The notes below the pieces were generated by a model that was given only the letters and a program-made list of their open reading frames with translations, did no database searches and was not told the DNA's origin. Position numbers and translations under genes: made by a program. From NCBI GenBank assembly GCA_028622995.1, contig JAJQJQ010000126.1, positions 1-64,000 of the forward strand: 64,000 nucleotides of DNA, given 5' to 3'. Positions within the stretch are counted from its first letter, which is position 1. Every line of letters begins with the position of its first letter. Shown one piece after another: positions 36,982 to 49,659 of the stretch. The DNA comes from Panagrolaimus kolymaensis. Taxonomy: Eukaryota > Nematoda > Chromadorea > Rhabditida > Panagrolaimidae.

Positions 36982-39309
36982 AATTCATTTATTAAATCAG
37001 GCAATGTCTGAAATTATAAAAAACCCTCGTTCAACCAAAAAATAAAAAACTAAGGAATTTTTTTATTATTTTTTTACTAAATATTTGTCACAAGCTTTTC
37101 GGCGTGATGATGCTTTCCAAGAAGCAATCCACCGAAATAGTAAATTCATTTATTAAATCAGGCAATGTCTGAAAATAAAAGAAACCCTGAATCAACAAAA
37201 AAATAAAAAACTAGGGAATTTTTTTATTATTCTTTACTAAATATTTGTCACAAGCTTTTCGGCGGGATGATGCTTTTCAAGAAGCATTCCAACAAAATAG
37301 TAAACTATTCGGCGTGATGATGTTTTCAATAAGCATTCCACCGAAATAGTAAATTCATTTATTAAATCAGGCAATGTCTGAAATTATAAAAAACCCGCAT
37401 TCAACAAAAAAATAAAAAACTATGGAATTTTTTTATTACTCTTTACTAAATATTTGTCACAAGCTTTTCGGCGTGATGATGCTTTTCAAGAAGAATTCCA
37501 ACGAAATAGTAAATTCATTTATTAAATCAGGCAATGTCTGAAAATAAAAGAAACCCTGAATCAACAAAAAAATTAAAAGCTATGGATTTTTTTTATTATT
37601 CTTTACTAAATATTTGTCACAAGCTTTTCGGCGTTATGATGCTTTTCAAGAAGCATTCCAACGAAATAGTAAGCTCTTCGGCGTTATGTTGCTTTTCAAG
37701 AAGCATTCCAACGAAATAGTAAGATCTTCGGCGTTATGATGCTTTTCAAGAAGAATTCCAACGAAATAGTAAGTTTTTCGGCGTGATGATGCTTTTCAAG
37801 AAGCAATCCTCCGAAATAGTAAGCTCTTCGGCGTTATGTTGCTTTTCAAGAAGCATTCCAACGAAATAGTAAGTTTTTCGGCGTGATGATGTTTTCAAGA
37901 AGCATTCCAACGAAATAGTAAGATCTTCGGCGTTATGATGCTTTTCAAGAAGCATTCCAACAAAATAGTAAACTATTCGGCGTGATGATGTTTTCAATAA
38001 GCATTCCACCGAAATAGTAAATTCATTTATTAAATCAGGCAATGTCTGAAATTATAAAAAACCCGCATTCAACAAAAAAATAAAAAACTATGGAATTTTT
38101 TTATTACTCTTTACGAAATATTTGTCACAAGCTTTTCGGCGTGATGATGCTTTTCAAGAAGCATTCCAACGAAATTGTAAGCTTTTCGGCGTGATGATGC
38201 TTTTCAAGAAGAAATCCACCGAAATAGTAAGCTTTTCGGCGTGATGATGCTTTTCAAGAAGAAATCCACCGAAATAGTAAGCTTTTCGGCGTGATGATGC
38301 TTTTCAAGAAGAATTCCAACGAAATAGTAAATTCATTTATTAAATCAGGCAATGTCTGAAAATAAAAGAAACCCTGAATCAACAAAAAAATTAAAAGCTA
38401 TGGATTTTTTTTATTATTCTTTACGAAATATTTGTCACAAGCTTTTCGGCGTGATGATGCTTTTCAAGAAGCATTCCAACGAAATAGTAAGCTTTTCGGC
38501 GTGATGATGCTTTTCAAGAAGCATTCCAACGAAATAGTAAGCTTTTCGGCGTGATGATGCTTTTCAAGAAGCATTCCAACGAAATTGTAAGGTTTTCGGC
38601 GTGATGATGCTTTTCAAGAAGAAATCCACCGAAATAGTAAGCTTTTCGGCGTGATGATGCTTTTCAAGAAGCAATCCACCGAAATAGTAATGTCAGTTAT
38701 TAAATCAGGCAATGTCTGAAAATAAAAGAAACCCTGAATCAACCAAAAAATAAAAAACTATAGAATTTTTTTTTTATTCTTTACTAAATCTTTGTCACAA
38801 GCTTTTCGGCGTGATGATGCTTTTCAAGAAGCATTCCAACGAAATTGTAAGCTTTTCGGCGTGATGATGCTTTTCAAGAAGAAATCCACCGAAATAGTAA
38901 GCTTTTCGGCGTGATGATGCTTTTCAAGAAGCATTCCAACGAAATTGTAAGCTTTTCGGCGTGATGATGCTTTTCAAGAAGAAATCCACCGAAATAGTAA
39001 GCTTTTCGGCGTGATGATGCTTTTCAAGAAGCAATCCACCGAAATAGTAATGTCAGTTATTAAATCAGGCAATGTCTGAAAATAAAAGAAACCCTGAATC
39101 AACAAAAAAATTAAAAGCTATGGATTTTTTTTATTATTCTTTACTAAATATTTGTCACAAGCTTTTCGGCGTGATGATGCTTTTCAAGAAGCATTCCAAC
39201 GAAATTGTAAGCTTTTCGGCGTGATGATGCTTTTCAAGAAGAAATCCATTGAAATAGTAAGCTTTTCGGCGTGATGATGCTTTTCAAGAAGCATTCCACC
39301 GAAATAGTA
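36982..39309 (+). repeat. 2,328-bp nested repeat, first copy
   Basis: The B2 at 36982 and its downstream order recur from the B2 at 39310. The offset is 2328 bp through the B4 modules (37512 and 39840), 2228 bp at the B4 modules of 38330 and 40558, and 2278 bp at GTAAGG (38587 and 40865). The shifts equal lost and gained 50-bp A units. Homology ends near 40968, where the B subtypes differ. The pair is repeated in the second 14-kb copy. Confidence 0.86.
38440..38489 (+). repeat. Module A, reference monomer (50 bp)
   Basis: This copy matches the commonest form. It starts AGCTTTTCGG, has the core GATGATGCTTTTCAAGAAGC and ends TTCCAACGAAATAGTA. GC is 20 of 50 bases, with three CpGs (two in TTCGGCG, one in AACGAAA). 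Frequent variants are: a 49-bp form with one C lost (GATGATGTTTTC); CAATAAGC for CAAGAAGC; CTTTCCAAGAAGCAATCCACCG; GAAGAAATCCACCG; GAAGAATTCC, which makes an EcoRI site; ATTCGAACG followed by TACACTT; GTTATG or GTTAAG for GTGATG; and GAAATTGTA at the 3' end. AAGCTT (HindIII) spans many unit junctions, so a 50-bp HindIII ladder is expected. Confidence 0.95.
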
Positions 39310-40967
39310 AATTCATTTATTAAATCAGGCAATGTCTGAAATTATAAAAAACCCTCGTTCAACCAAAAAATAAAAAACTAAGGAATTTTTTTATTATTTT
39401 TTTACTAAATATTTGTCACAAGCTTTTCGGCGTGATGATGCTTTCCAAGAAGCAATCCACCGAAATAGTAAATTCATTTATTAAATCAGGCAATGTCTGA
39501 AAATAAAAGAAACCCTGAATCAACAAAAAAATAAAAAACTAGGGAATTTTTTTATTATTCTTTACTAAATATTTGTCACAAGCTTTTCGGCGGGATGATG
39601 CTTTTCAAGAAGCATTCCAACAAAATAGTAAACTATTCGGCGTGATGATGTTTTCAATAAGCATTCCACCGAAATAGTAAATTCATTTATTAAATCAGGC
39701 AATGTCTGAAATTATAAAAAACCCGCATTCAACAAAAAAATAAAAAACTATGGAATTTTTTTATTACTCTTTACTAAATATTTGTCACAAGCTTTTCGGC
39801 GTGATGATGCTTTTCAAGAAGAATTCCAACGAAATAGTAAATTCATTTATTAAATCAGGCAATGTCTGAAAATAAAAGAAACCCTGAATCAACAAAAAAA
39901 TTAAAAGCTATGGATTTTTTTTATTATTCTTTACTAAATATTTGTCACAAGCTTTTCGGCGTTATGATGCTTTTCAAGAAGCATTCCAACGAAATAGTAA
40001 GCTCTTCGGCGTTATGTTGCTTTTCAAGAAGCAATCCTCCGAAATAGTAAGCTCTTCGGCGTTATGTTGCTTTTCAAGAAGCATTCCAACGAAATAGTAA
40101 GTTTTTCGGCGTGATGATGTTTTCAAGAAGCATTCCAACGAAATAGTAAGATCTTCGGCGTTATGATGCTTTTCAAGAAGCATTCCAACAAAATAGTAAA
40201 CTATTCGGCGTGATGATGTTTTCAATAAGCATTCCACCGAAATAGTAAATTCATTTATTAAATCAGGCAATGTCTGAAATTATAAAAAACCCGCATTCAA
40301 CAAAAAAATAAAAAACTATGGAATTTTTTTATTACTCTTTACTAAATATTTGTCACAAGCTTTTCGGCGTGATGATGCTTTTCAAGAAGCATTCCAACGA
40401 AATTGTAAGCTTTTCGGCGTGATGATGCTTTTCAAGAAGAAATCCACCGAAATAGTAAGCTTTTCGGCGTGATGATGCTTTTCAAGAAGAAATCCACCGA
40501 AATAGTAAGCTTTTCGGCGTGATGATGCTTTTCAAGAAGAATTCCAACGAAATAGTAAATTCATTTATTAAATCAGGCAATGTCTGAAAATAAAAGAAAC
40601 CCTGAATCAACAAAAAAATTAAAAGCTATGGATTTTTTTTATTATTCTTTACGAAATATTTGTCACAAGCTTTTCGGCGTGATGATGCTTTTCAAGAAGC
40701 ATTCCAACGAAATAGTAAGCTTTTCGGCGTGATGATGCTTTTCAAGAAGCATTCCAACGAAATAGTAAGCTTTTCGGCGTGATGATGCTTTTCAAGAAGC
40801 ATTCCAACGAAATTGTAAGCTTTTCGGCGTGATGATGCTTTTCAAGAAGCATTCCAACGAAATTGTAAGGTTTTCGGCGTGATGATGCTTTTCAAGAAGA
40901 AATCCACCGAAATAGTAAGCTTTTCGGCGTGATGATGCTTTTCAAGAAGCAATCCACCGAAATAGTA
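39310..40967 (+). repeat. 2.3-kb nested repeat, second copy (partial)
   Basis: Partner of 36982-39309, ending before the B6/B4 module at 40968. It includes a CAATCCTCCG A unit near 40030 that is absent from the corresponding place in the second 14-kb copy, so that unit was gained here or lost there after the 14-kb duplication. Confidence 0.84.
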
Positions 40968-42509
40968 ATGTCAGTTATTAAATCAGGCAATGTCTGAAAA
41001 TAAAAGAAACCCTGAATCAACAAAAAAATTAAAAGCTATGGATTTTTTTTATTATTCTTTACTAAATATTTGTCACAAGCTTTTCGGCGTGATGATGCTT
41101 TTCAAGAAGCATTCCAACGAAATTGTAAGCTTTTCGGCGTGATGATGCTTTTCAAGAAGAAATCCACCGAAATAGTAAGCTTTTCGGCGTGATGATGCTT
41201 TTCAAGAAGAAATCCACCGAAATAGTAAGCTTTTCGGCGTGATGATGCTTTTCAAGAAGCAATCCACCGAAATATTAATGTCAGTTATTAAATCAGGCAA
41301 TGTCTGAAAATAAAAGAAACCCTGAATCAACCAAAAAATAAAAAACTATGGAATTTTTTTATTATTCTTTACTAAATATTTGTCACAAGCTTTTCGGCGT
41401 GATGATGCTTTTCAAGAAGCATTCCAACGAAATTGTAAGCTTTTCGGCGTGATGATGCTTTTCAAGAAGAAATCCACCGAAATAGTAAGCTTTTCGGCGT
41501 GATGATGCTTTTCAAGAAGCAATCCACCGAAATAGTAATGTCAGTTATTAAATCAGGCAATGTCTGAAAATAAAAGAAACCCTGAATCAACAAAAAAATT
41601 AAAAGCTATGGATTTTTTTTATTATTCTTTACTAAATATTTGTCACAAGCTTTTCGGCGTGATGATGCTTTTCAAGAAGCATTCCAACGAAATTGTAAGC
41701 TTTTCGGCGTGATGATGCTTTTCAAGAAGCAATCCACCGAAATAGTAATGTCAGTTATTAAATCAGGCAATGTCTGAAAATAAAAGAAACCCTGAATCAA
41801 CAAAAAAATTAAAAGCTATGGATTTTTTTTATTATTCTTTACTAAATATTTGTCACAAGCTTTTCGGCGTGATGATGCTTTTCAAGAAGCATTCCAACGA
41901 AATTGTAAGCTTTTCGGCGTGATGATGCTTTTCAAGAAGAAATCCACCGAAATAGTAAGCTTTTCGGCGTGATGATGCTTTTCAAGAAGAAATCCACCGA
42001 AATAGTAAGCTTTTCGGCGTGATGATGCTTTTCAAGAAGCAATCCACCGAAATATTAATGTCAGTTATTAAATCAGGCAATGTCTGAAAATAAAAGAAAC
42101 CCTGAATCAACCAAAAAATAAAAAACTATGGAATTTTTTTATTATTCTTTACTAAATATTTGTCACAAGCTTTTCGGCGTGATGATGCTTTTCAAGAAGC
42201 ATTCCAACGAAATTGTAAGCTTTTCGGCGTGATGATGCTTTTCAAGAAGAAATCCACCGAAATAGTAAGCTTTTCGGCGTGATGATGCTTTTCAAGAAGC
42301 AATCCACCGAAATAGTAATGTCAGTTATTAAATCAGGCAATGTCTGAAAATAAAAGAAACCCTGAATCAACAAAAAAATTAAAAGCTATGGATTTTTTTT
42401 ATTATTCTTTACTAAATATTTGTCACAAGCTTTTCGGCGTGATGATGCTTTTCAAGAAGCATTCCAACGAAATTGTAAGCTTTTCGGCGTGATGATGCTT
42501 TTCAAGAAG
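40968..42509 (+). repeat. 780-bp tandem duplication
   Basis: Sequence from 40968 repeats from 41748 with no difference seen until 42510. Each unit holds four B modules with AA, AAA or AAAA runs between them. The rare GAAATATTAATGTCAG junction is at 41271 and 42051. The same pair occurs at 54964 and 55744 in the second 14-kb copy, so it predates the 14-kb event. Confidence 0.9.
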
Positions 42510-43777
42510 AAATCCACCGAAATAGTAAGCTTTTCGGCGTGATGATGCTTTTCAAGAAGAAATCCACCGAAATAGTAAGCTTTTCGGCGTGATGATGCTT
42601 TTCAAGAAGCATTCCAACGAAATTGTAAGCTTTTCGGCGTGATGATGCTTTTCAAGAAGAAATCCACCGAAATAGTAAGCTTTTCGGCGTGATGATGCTT
42701 TTCAAGAAGCATTCCAACGAAATTGTAAGCTTTTCGGCGTGATGATGCTTTTCAAGAAGAAATCCACCGAAATAGTAAGCTTTTCGGCGTGATGATGCTT
42801 TTCAAGAAGCATTCCAACGAAATTGTAAGCTTTTCGGCGTGATGATGCTTTTCAAGAAGAAATCCACCGAAATAGTAAGCTTTTCGGCGTGATGATGCTT
42901 TTCAAGAAGAAATCCACCGAAATAGTAAGCTTTTCGGCGTGATGATGCTTTTCAAGAAGCATTCCAACGAAATTGTAAGCTTTTCGGCGTGATGATGCTT
43001 TTCAAGAAGAAATCCACCGAAATTGTAAGCTTTTCGGCGTGATGATGCTTTTCAAGAAGCATTCCAACGAAATTGTAAGCTTTTCGGCGTGATGATGCTT
43101 TTCAAGAAGAAATCCACCGAAATAGTAAGCTTTTCGGCGTGATGATGCTTTTCAAGAAGAAATCCACCGAAATAGTAAGCTTTTCGGCGTGATGATGCTT
43201 TTCAAGAAGCATTCCAACGAAATTGTAAGCTTTTCGGCGTGATGATGCTTTTCAAGAAGCATTCCAACGAAATTGTAAGCTTTTCGGCGTGATGATGCTT
43301 TTCAAGAAGAAATCCACCGAAATAGTAAGCTTTTCGGCGTGATGATGCTTTTCAAGAAGCATTCCAACGAAATTGTAAGCTTTTCGGCGTGATGATGCTT
43401 TTCAAGAAGAAATCCACCGAAATAGTAAGCTTTTCGGCGTGATGATGCTTTTCAAGAAGCATTCCAACGAAATTGTAAGCTTTTCGGCGTGATGATGCTT
43501 TTCAAGAAGAAATCCACCGAAATAGTAAGCTTTTCGGCGTGATGATGCTTTTCAAGAAGCATTCCAACGAAATAGTAAGCTTTTCGGCGTGATGATGCTT
43601 TTCAAGAAGCATTCCAACGAAATTGTAAGCTTTTCGGCGTGATGATGCTTTTCAAGAAGCATTCCAACGAAATTGTAAGGTTTTCGGCGTGATGATGCTT
43701 TTCAAGAAGAAATCCACCGAAATAGTAAGCTTTTCGGCGTGATGATGCTTTTCAAGAAGCAATCCACCGAAATAGTA
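42428..43777 (+). repeat. A-only run, 27 units of N/K type
   Basis: Exactly 1350 bp. Unit order by type starts N K K N K N K N K K N, then a K with GAAATTGTA, and continues N K K N N K N K N K. It ends with one standard unit, two N, one K and one C before the B6 module. Partial 100- and 250-bp sub-patterns are visible. Compare 56424-58073, which has six more units. Confidence 0.92.
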
Positions 43778-45077
43778 ATGTCAGTTATTAAATCAGGCAA
43801 TGTCTGAAAATAAAAGAAACCCTGAATCAACCAAAAAATAAAAAACTATAGAATTTTTTTTTTATTCTTTACTAAATATTTGTCACAAGCTTTTCGGCGT
43901 GATGATGCTTTTCAAGAAGCATTCCAACGAAATTGTAAGCTTTTCGGCGTGATGATGCTTTTCAAGAAGAAATCCACCGAAATAGTAAGCTTTTCGGCGT
44001 GATGATGCTTTTCAAGAAGCATTCCAACGAAATTGTAAGCTTTTCGGCGTGATGATGCTTTTCAAGAAGAAATCCACCGAAATAGTAAGCTTTTCGGCGT
44101 GATGATGCTTTTCAAGAAGCAATCCACCGAAATAGTAATGTCAGTTATTAAATCAGGCAATGTCTGAAAATAAAAGAAACCCTGAATCAACAAAAAAATT
44201 AAAAGCTATGGATTTTTTTTATTATTCTTTACTAAATATTTGTCACAAGCTTTTCGGCGTGATGATGCTTTTCAAGAAGCATTCCAACGAAATTGTAAGC
44301 TTTTCGGCGTGATGATGCTTTTCAAGAAGAAATCCACCGAAATAGTAAGCTTTTCGGCGTGATGATGCTTTTCAAGAAGCAATCCACCGAAATAGTAATG
44401 TCAGTTATTAAATCAGGCAATGTCTGAAAATAAAAGAAACCCTGAATCAACCAAAAAATAAAAAACTATGGAATTTTTTTATTATTCTTTACTAAATATT
44501 TGTCACAAGCTTTTCGGCGTGATGATGCTTTTCAAGAAGCATTCCAACGAAATTGTAAGCTTTTCGGCGTGATGATGCTTTTCAAGAAGAAATCCACCGA
44601 AATAGTAAGCTTTTCGGCGTGATGATGCTTTTCAAGAAGCAATCCACCGAAATAGTAATGTCAGTTATTAAATCAGGCAATGTCTGAAAATAAAAGAAAC
44701 CCTGAATCAACAAAAAAATTAAAAGCTATGGATTTTTTTTATTATTCTTTACTAAATATTTGTCACAAGCTTTTCGGCGTGATGATGCTTTTCAAGAAGC
44801 ATTCCAACGAAATAGTAAGCTTTTCGGCGTGATGATGCTTTTCAAGAAGCAATCCACCGAAATTGTAATGTCAGTTATTAAATCAGGCAATGTCTGAAAA
44901 TAAAAGAAACCCTGAATCAACAAAAAAATTAAAAGCTATGGATTTTTTTTATTATTCTTTACTAAATATTTGTCACAAGCTTTTCGGCGTGATGATGCTT
45001 TTCAAGAAGCATTCCAACGAAATTGTAAGCTTTTCGGCGTGATGATGCTTTTCAAGAAGCAATCCACCGAAATAGTA

Positions 45078-45187
45078 ATGTCAGTTATTAAATCAGGCAA
45101 TGTCTGAAATTATAAAAAACCCTCGTTCAACAAAAAAATAAAAAACTAGGGAATTTTTTTATTATTCTTTACTAAATATTTGTCACA
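45078..45187 (+). repeat. Mosaic B module at a domain boundary
   Basis: It starts ATGTCAGTTATTAAATCAGG (B6), then switches to the B2 body TTATAAAAAACCCTCGTTC. Upstream is the A-rich N/K domain and downstream the AAB domain, so the domain boundary lies within this B, probably in the shared GGCAATGTCTGAAA. The copy at 59373-59482 is the same. Confidence 0.85.
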
Positions 45188-46281
45188 AGCTTTTCGGCGG
45201 GATGATGCTTTTCAAGAAGCATTCCAACAAAATAGTAAACTATTCGGCGTGATGATGTTTTCAATAAGCATTCCACCGAAATAGTAAATTCATTTATTAA
45301 ATCAGGCAATGTCTGAAATTATAAAAAACCCTCCTTCAACCAAAAAATAAAAAACTAAGGAATTTTTTTATTATTCTTTACTAAATATTTGTCACAAGCT
45401 TTTCGGCGGGATGATGCTTTTCAAGAAGCATTCCAACAAAATAGTAAGCTCTTCGGCGTGATGATGTTTTCAATAAGCATTCCACCGAAATAGTAAATTC
45501 ATTTATTAAATCAGGCAATGTCTGAAATTATAAAAAACCCTCGTTCAACCAAAAAATAAAAAACTAAGGAATTTTTTTATTATTCTTTACTAAATATTTG
45601 TCACAAGCTTTTCGGCGGGATGATGCTTTTCAAGAAGCATTCCAACAAAATAGTAAACTATTCGGCGTGATGATGTTTTCAATAAGCAATCCACCGAAAT
45701 AGTAAATTCATTTATTAAATCAGGCAATGTCTGAAAATAAAAGAAACCCTGAATCAACAAAAAAATAAAAAACTAGGGAATTTTTTTATTATTCTTTACT
45801 AAATATTTGTCACAAGCTTTTCGGCGGGATGATGCTTTTCAAGAAGCATTCCAACAAAATAGTAAACTATTCGGCGTGATGATGTTTTCAATAAGCATTC
45901 CACCGAAATAGTAAATTCATTTATTAAATCAGGCAATGTCTGAAATTATAAAAACCCTCGTTCAACCAAAAAATAAAAAACTAAGGAATTTTTTTATTAT
46001 TCTTTACTTAATATTAGTCACAAGCTTTTCGGCGTGATGATGCTTTTCAAGAAGAATTCCAACGAAATAGTAAGCTCTTCGGCGTGATGATGTTTTCAAA
46101 AAGCATTCCACCGAAATAGTAAATTCATTTATTAAATCAGGCAATGTCTGAAATTATAAAAAACCCTCGTTCAACCAAAAAATAAAAAACTAAGGAATTT
46201 TTTTATTATTCTTTACTAAATATTTGTCACAAGCTTTTCGGCGTGATGATGCTTTCCAAGAAGCAATCCATCGAAATAGTA
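45188..46281 (+). repeat. Short AAB stretch
   Basis: GGGATG plus CAATAAGC AAB units with B2 and B4, closely like 24302-26000. It includes the TTAATATTAGTCAC, GAAGAATTCC, CAAAAAGC sequence seen near 25330-25440 and 31300-31400. One B near 45949 has one A fewer in its A-run than the copy in the second 14-kb unit. Confidence 0.86.
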
Positions 46282-47680
46282 AATTCATTTATTAAATCAG
46301 GCAATGTCTGAAAATATAAAAAATCCTCATTAAACCAAAAAATAAAAAACTAAGGAATTTTTTTATTATTTTTTTACTAAATATTTGTCACAAGCTTTTC
46401 GGCGTGATGATGCTTTCCAAGAAGCAATCCATCGAAATAGTAAATTCATTTATTAAATCAGGCAATGTCTGAAAATATAAAAAATCCTCATTAAACAAAA
46501 AAATAAAAAACTAAGGAATTTTTTTATTATTTTTTTACTAAATATTTGTCACAAGCTTTTCGGCGTGATGATGCTTTCCAAGAAGCAATCCATCGAAATA
46601 GTAAATTCATTTATTAAATCAGGCAATGTCTGAAAATATAAAAAATCCTCATTAAACCAAAAAATAAAAAACTAAGGAATTTTTTTATTATTTTTTTACT
46701 AAATATTTGTCACAAGCTTTTCGGCGTGATGATGCTTTCCAAGAAGCAATCCATCGAAATAGTAAATTCATTTATTAAATCAGGCAATGTCTGAAAATAT
46801 AAAAAATCCTCATTAAACAAAAAAATAAAAAACTAAGGAATTTTTTTATTATTTTTTTACTAAATATTTGTCACAAGCTTTTCGGCGTGATGATGCTTTC
46901 CAAGAAGCAATCCATCGAAATAGTAAATTCATTTATTAAATCAGGCAATGTCTGAAAATATAAAAAATCCTCATTAAACCAAAAAATAAAAAACTAAGGA
47001 ATTTTTTTATTATTTTTTTACTAAATATTTGTCACAAGCTTTTCGGCGTGATGATGCTTTCCAAGAAGCAATCCATCGAAATAGTAAATTCATTTATTAA
47101 ATCAGGCAATGTCTGAAAATATAAAAAATCCTCATTAAACCAAAAAATAAAAAACTAAGGAATTTTTTTATTATTTTTTTACTAAATATTTGTCACAAGC
47201 TTTTCGGCGTGATGATGCTTTCCAAGAAGCAATCCATCGAAATAGTTAATTCATTTATTAAATCAGGCAATGTCTGAAAATATAAAAAATCCTCATTAAA
47301 CAAAAAAATAAAAAACTAAGGAATTTTTTTATTATTTTTTTACTAAATATTTGTCACAAGCTTTTCGGCGTGATGATGCTTTCCAAGAAGCAATCCACCG
47401 AAATAGTAAATTCATTTATTAAATCAGGCAATGTCTGAAAATATAAAAAATCCTCATTAAACCAAAAAATAAAAAACTAAGGAATTTTTTTATTATTTTT
47501 TTACTAAATATTTGTCACAAGCTTTTCGGCGTGATGATGCTTTCCAAGAAGCAATCCATCGAAATAGTTAATTCATTTATTAAATCAGGCAATGTCTGAA
47601 AATATAAAAAATCCTCATTAAACAAAAAAATAAAAAACTAAGGAATTTTTTTATTATTTTTTTACTAAATATTTGTCACA
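46282..47680 (+). repeat. AB array, exact 161-bp period (nine B modules)
   Basis: B1 modules of 111 bp start at 46282, 46443, 46604 and so on to 47570. Each is separated by one 50-bp A of the CTTTCCAAGAAGCAATCCATCG type. Two switchable sites mark units: CCATCG or CCACCG in A, and TTAAACC or TTAAACA in B; two units also have GTTAATTC at the A/B junction. A 161-bp unit is close to a nucleosome plus a short linker. Confidence 0.92.
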
Positions 47681-49659
47681 AGCTTTTCGGCGTGATGATG
47701 CTTTCCAAGAAGCAATCCACCGAAATAGTAAACTTTTCGGCGTGATGATGCTTTTCAAGAAGCATTCCTACGAAATAGTAAGCTCTTCGGCGTTATGATG
47801 TTTTCAAGAAGCATTCCAACGAAATAGTAAGCTTTTCGGCGTTATGATGCTTTTCAAGAAGCATTCCAACGAAATATTAATCTTTTCGGCGTTATGATGT
47901 TTTCAAGACATTCCAACGAAATAGTAAGTTTTTCGGCGTGATGATGTTTTCAAGACATTCCAACGAAATAGTAAGCTATTCAGCGTTATGATGTTTTCAA
48001 GAAGCATTCCAACGAAATAGTAAGCTCTTCGGCGTTAAGATGCTTTTCAAGAAGCATTACAACGAAATAGTAAGCTTTTCGGCGTGATGATGCTTTTCAA
48101 GAAGCATTCCAACGAAATAGTAAGCTCTTCGGCGTTAAGATGCTTTTCAAGAAGCATTCCAACGAAATAGTAAGCTTTTCGGCGTGATGATGTTTTCTAG
48201 AAGCATTTCAGCAAAATAGTAAGCTTTTCGGTGTGATGATGCTTTTCAAGAAGCATTCCAACGAAATAGTAAGCTTTTCGGCGTGATGATGTTTTCAAGA
48301 AGCATTCCAACGAAATAGTAAGCTTTTCGGCGTGATGATGCTTTTCAAGAAGCATTCCAACGAAATAGTAAGCTTTTCGGTGTGATGATGCTTTTCAAGA
48401 AGCATTCCAACGAAATAGTAAGCTTTTCGGCGTGATGATGCTTTTCAAGAAGCAATCCACCGAAATAGTAAACTTTTCGGCGTGATGATGTTTTCAAGAA
48501 GCATTCCAACGAAATAGTAAGCTTTTCGGCGTGATGATGTTTTCTAGAAGCATTTCAGCAAAATAGTAAGCTCTTCGGCGTTATGATGTTTTCAAGAATC
48601 ATTCCAACGAAATAGTAAGCTCTTCGGCGTTAAGATGCTTTTCAAGAAGCATTCCAACGAAATAGTAAGCTTTTCGGCGTTAAGATGCTTTTCAAGAAGC
48701 ATTCCAACGAAATAGTAAGCTTTTCGGCGTGATGATGTTTTCAAGAAGCATTCCAACGAAATAGTAAGCTTTTCAGCGTTATGATGTTTTCAAGAAGCAT
48801 TCCAACGAAATAGTAAGCTTTTCAGCGTTATGATGTTTTCAAGAAGCATTCCAACGAAATAGTAAGCTCTTCGGCTTTAAGATGCTTTTCAAGAAGCATT
48901 CCAACGAAATAGTAAGCTTTTCGGCGTTAAGATGCTTTTCAAGAAGCATTCCAACGAAATAGTAAGCTTTTCAGCGTTATGATGTTTTCAAGAAGCATTC
49001 CAACGAAATAGTAAGCTCTTCGGCGTTAAGATGCTTTTCAAGAAGCATTCCAACGAAATAGTAAGCTCTTCGGCGTTAAGATGCTTTTCAAGAAGCATTC
49101 CAACGAAATAGTAAGCTTTTCGGCGTGATGATGTTTTCAAGAAGCATTCCAACGAAATAGTAAGCTTTTCGGCGTGATGATGCTTTTCAAGAAGCATTCC
49201 AACGAAATAGTAAGCTCTTCGGCGTTAAGATGCTTTTCAAGAAGCATTCCAACGAAATAGTAAGCTTTTCGGCATGATGATGTTTTCAAGAAGCATTCCA
49301 ACGAAATAGTAAGCTTTTCGGCGTGATGATGCTTTTCAAGAAGCATTCCAACGAAATAGTAAGCTCTTCGGCGTTAAGATGCTTTTCAAGAAGCATTCCA
49401 ACGAAATAGTAAGCTTTTCGGTGTGATGATGCTTTTCAAGAAGCATTCCAACGAAATAGTAAGCTTTTCGGCGTGATGATGCTTTTCAAGAAGCAATCCA
49501 CCGAAATAGTAAACTTTTCGGCGTGATGATGTTTTCAAGAAGCATTCCAACGAAATAGTAAGCTTTTCGGCGTGATGATGTTTTCTAGAAGCATTTCAGC
49601 AAAATAGTAAGCTTTTCGGCGTGATGATGCTTTCCAAGAAGCAATCCATCGAAATAGTA
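47681..49659 (+). repeat. A-only block, heterogeneous (1,979 bp)
   Basis: This is the longest B-free stretch of the window. It mixes GTTAAG, GTTATG, GTGATG, TTCAGCG and GATGTTTTCTAGAAGCATTTC units of 49 and 50 bp, plus two 47-bp units with CAAGACATTCC (47880-47926 and 47927-47973). A three-unit pattern (49-bp GTGATG, 50-bp GTGATG, 50-bp GTTAAG) is duplicated near 49100-49390; one copy carries the unique GGCATGATG. Minus-strand open stretches here are repeat read-through. Confidence 0.9.

Larger units (their letters stand above)
24302..37511 (+). repeat. AAB / AB domain with B2, B3 and B4 spacers
   Basis: 209-bp AAB units (GGGATG-type A, then 49-bp CAATAAGC-type A) alternate with 160-bp AB units. 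B3 (CCCGCATTC) becomes dominant after about 31.8 kb. TTAATATTAGTCAC ends occur at 33507, 33716, 34134 and 34552, spacings of 209, 418 and 418 bp, showing a 418-bp double unit. The region near 25240-25890 recurs at +5975 bp with the shared rare variants CAAAAAGC, AAGTTTTTCGG and ACGCTGAATC. A rare AACTTTTCTG variant near 27231 recurs at 36883. No gene or unique insert is visible. Confidence 0.88.
37512..45187 (+). repeat. A-rich domain with alternating TTCCAACG and AATCCACCG units
   Basis: A units are mainly ATTCCAACGAAATTGTA (called N here) and GAAGAAATCCACCGAAATAG (K). They are separated by B modules that start ATGTCAGTTATTAAATCAGG (B6 start) with a B4 body. The A directly before B is a third form, CAATCCACCGAAATAGTA (C), so again the pre-B position has its own subtype. 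Rare spots include ATTTTTTTTTTATTC near 38765 and 43854, and GAAATCCATTGAAATAG near 39245. The domain ends in a mosaic B at 45078. Confidence 0.88.

Noticed and set aside
24302..37511. Pol III internal promoter (B-box-like CGTTCAACC in B2)
   Set aside because: The match to GTTCRANNC fails at the last base, no A box lies at a suitable distance, and other B subtypes lose it.
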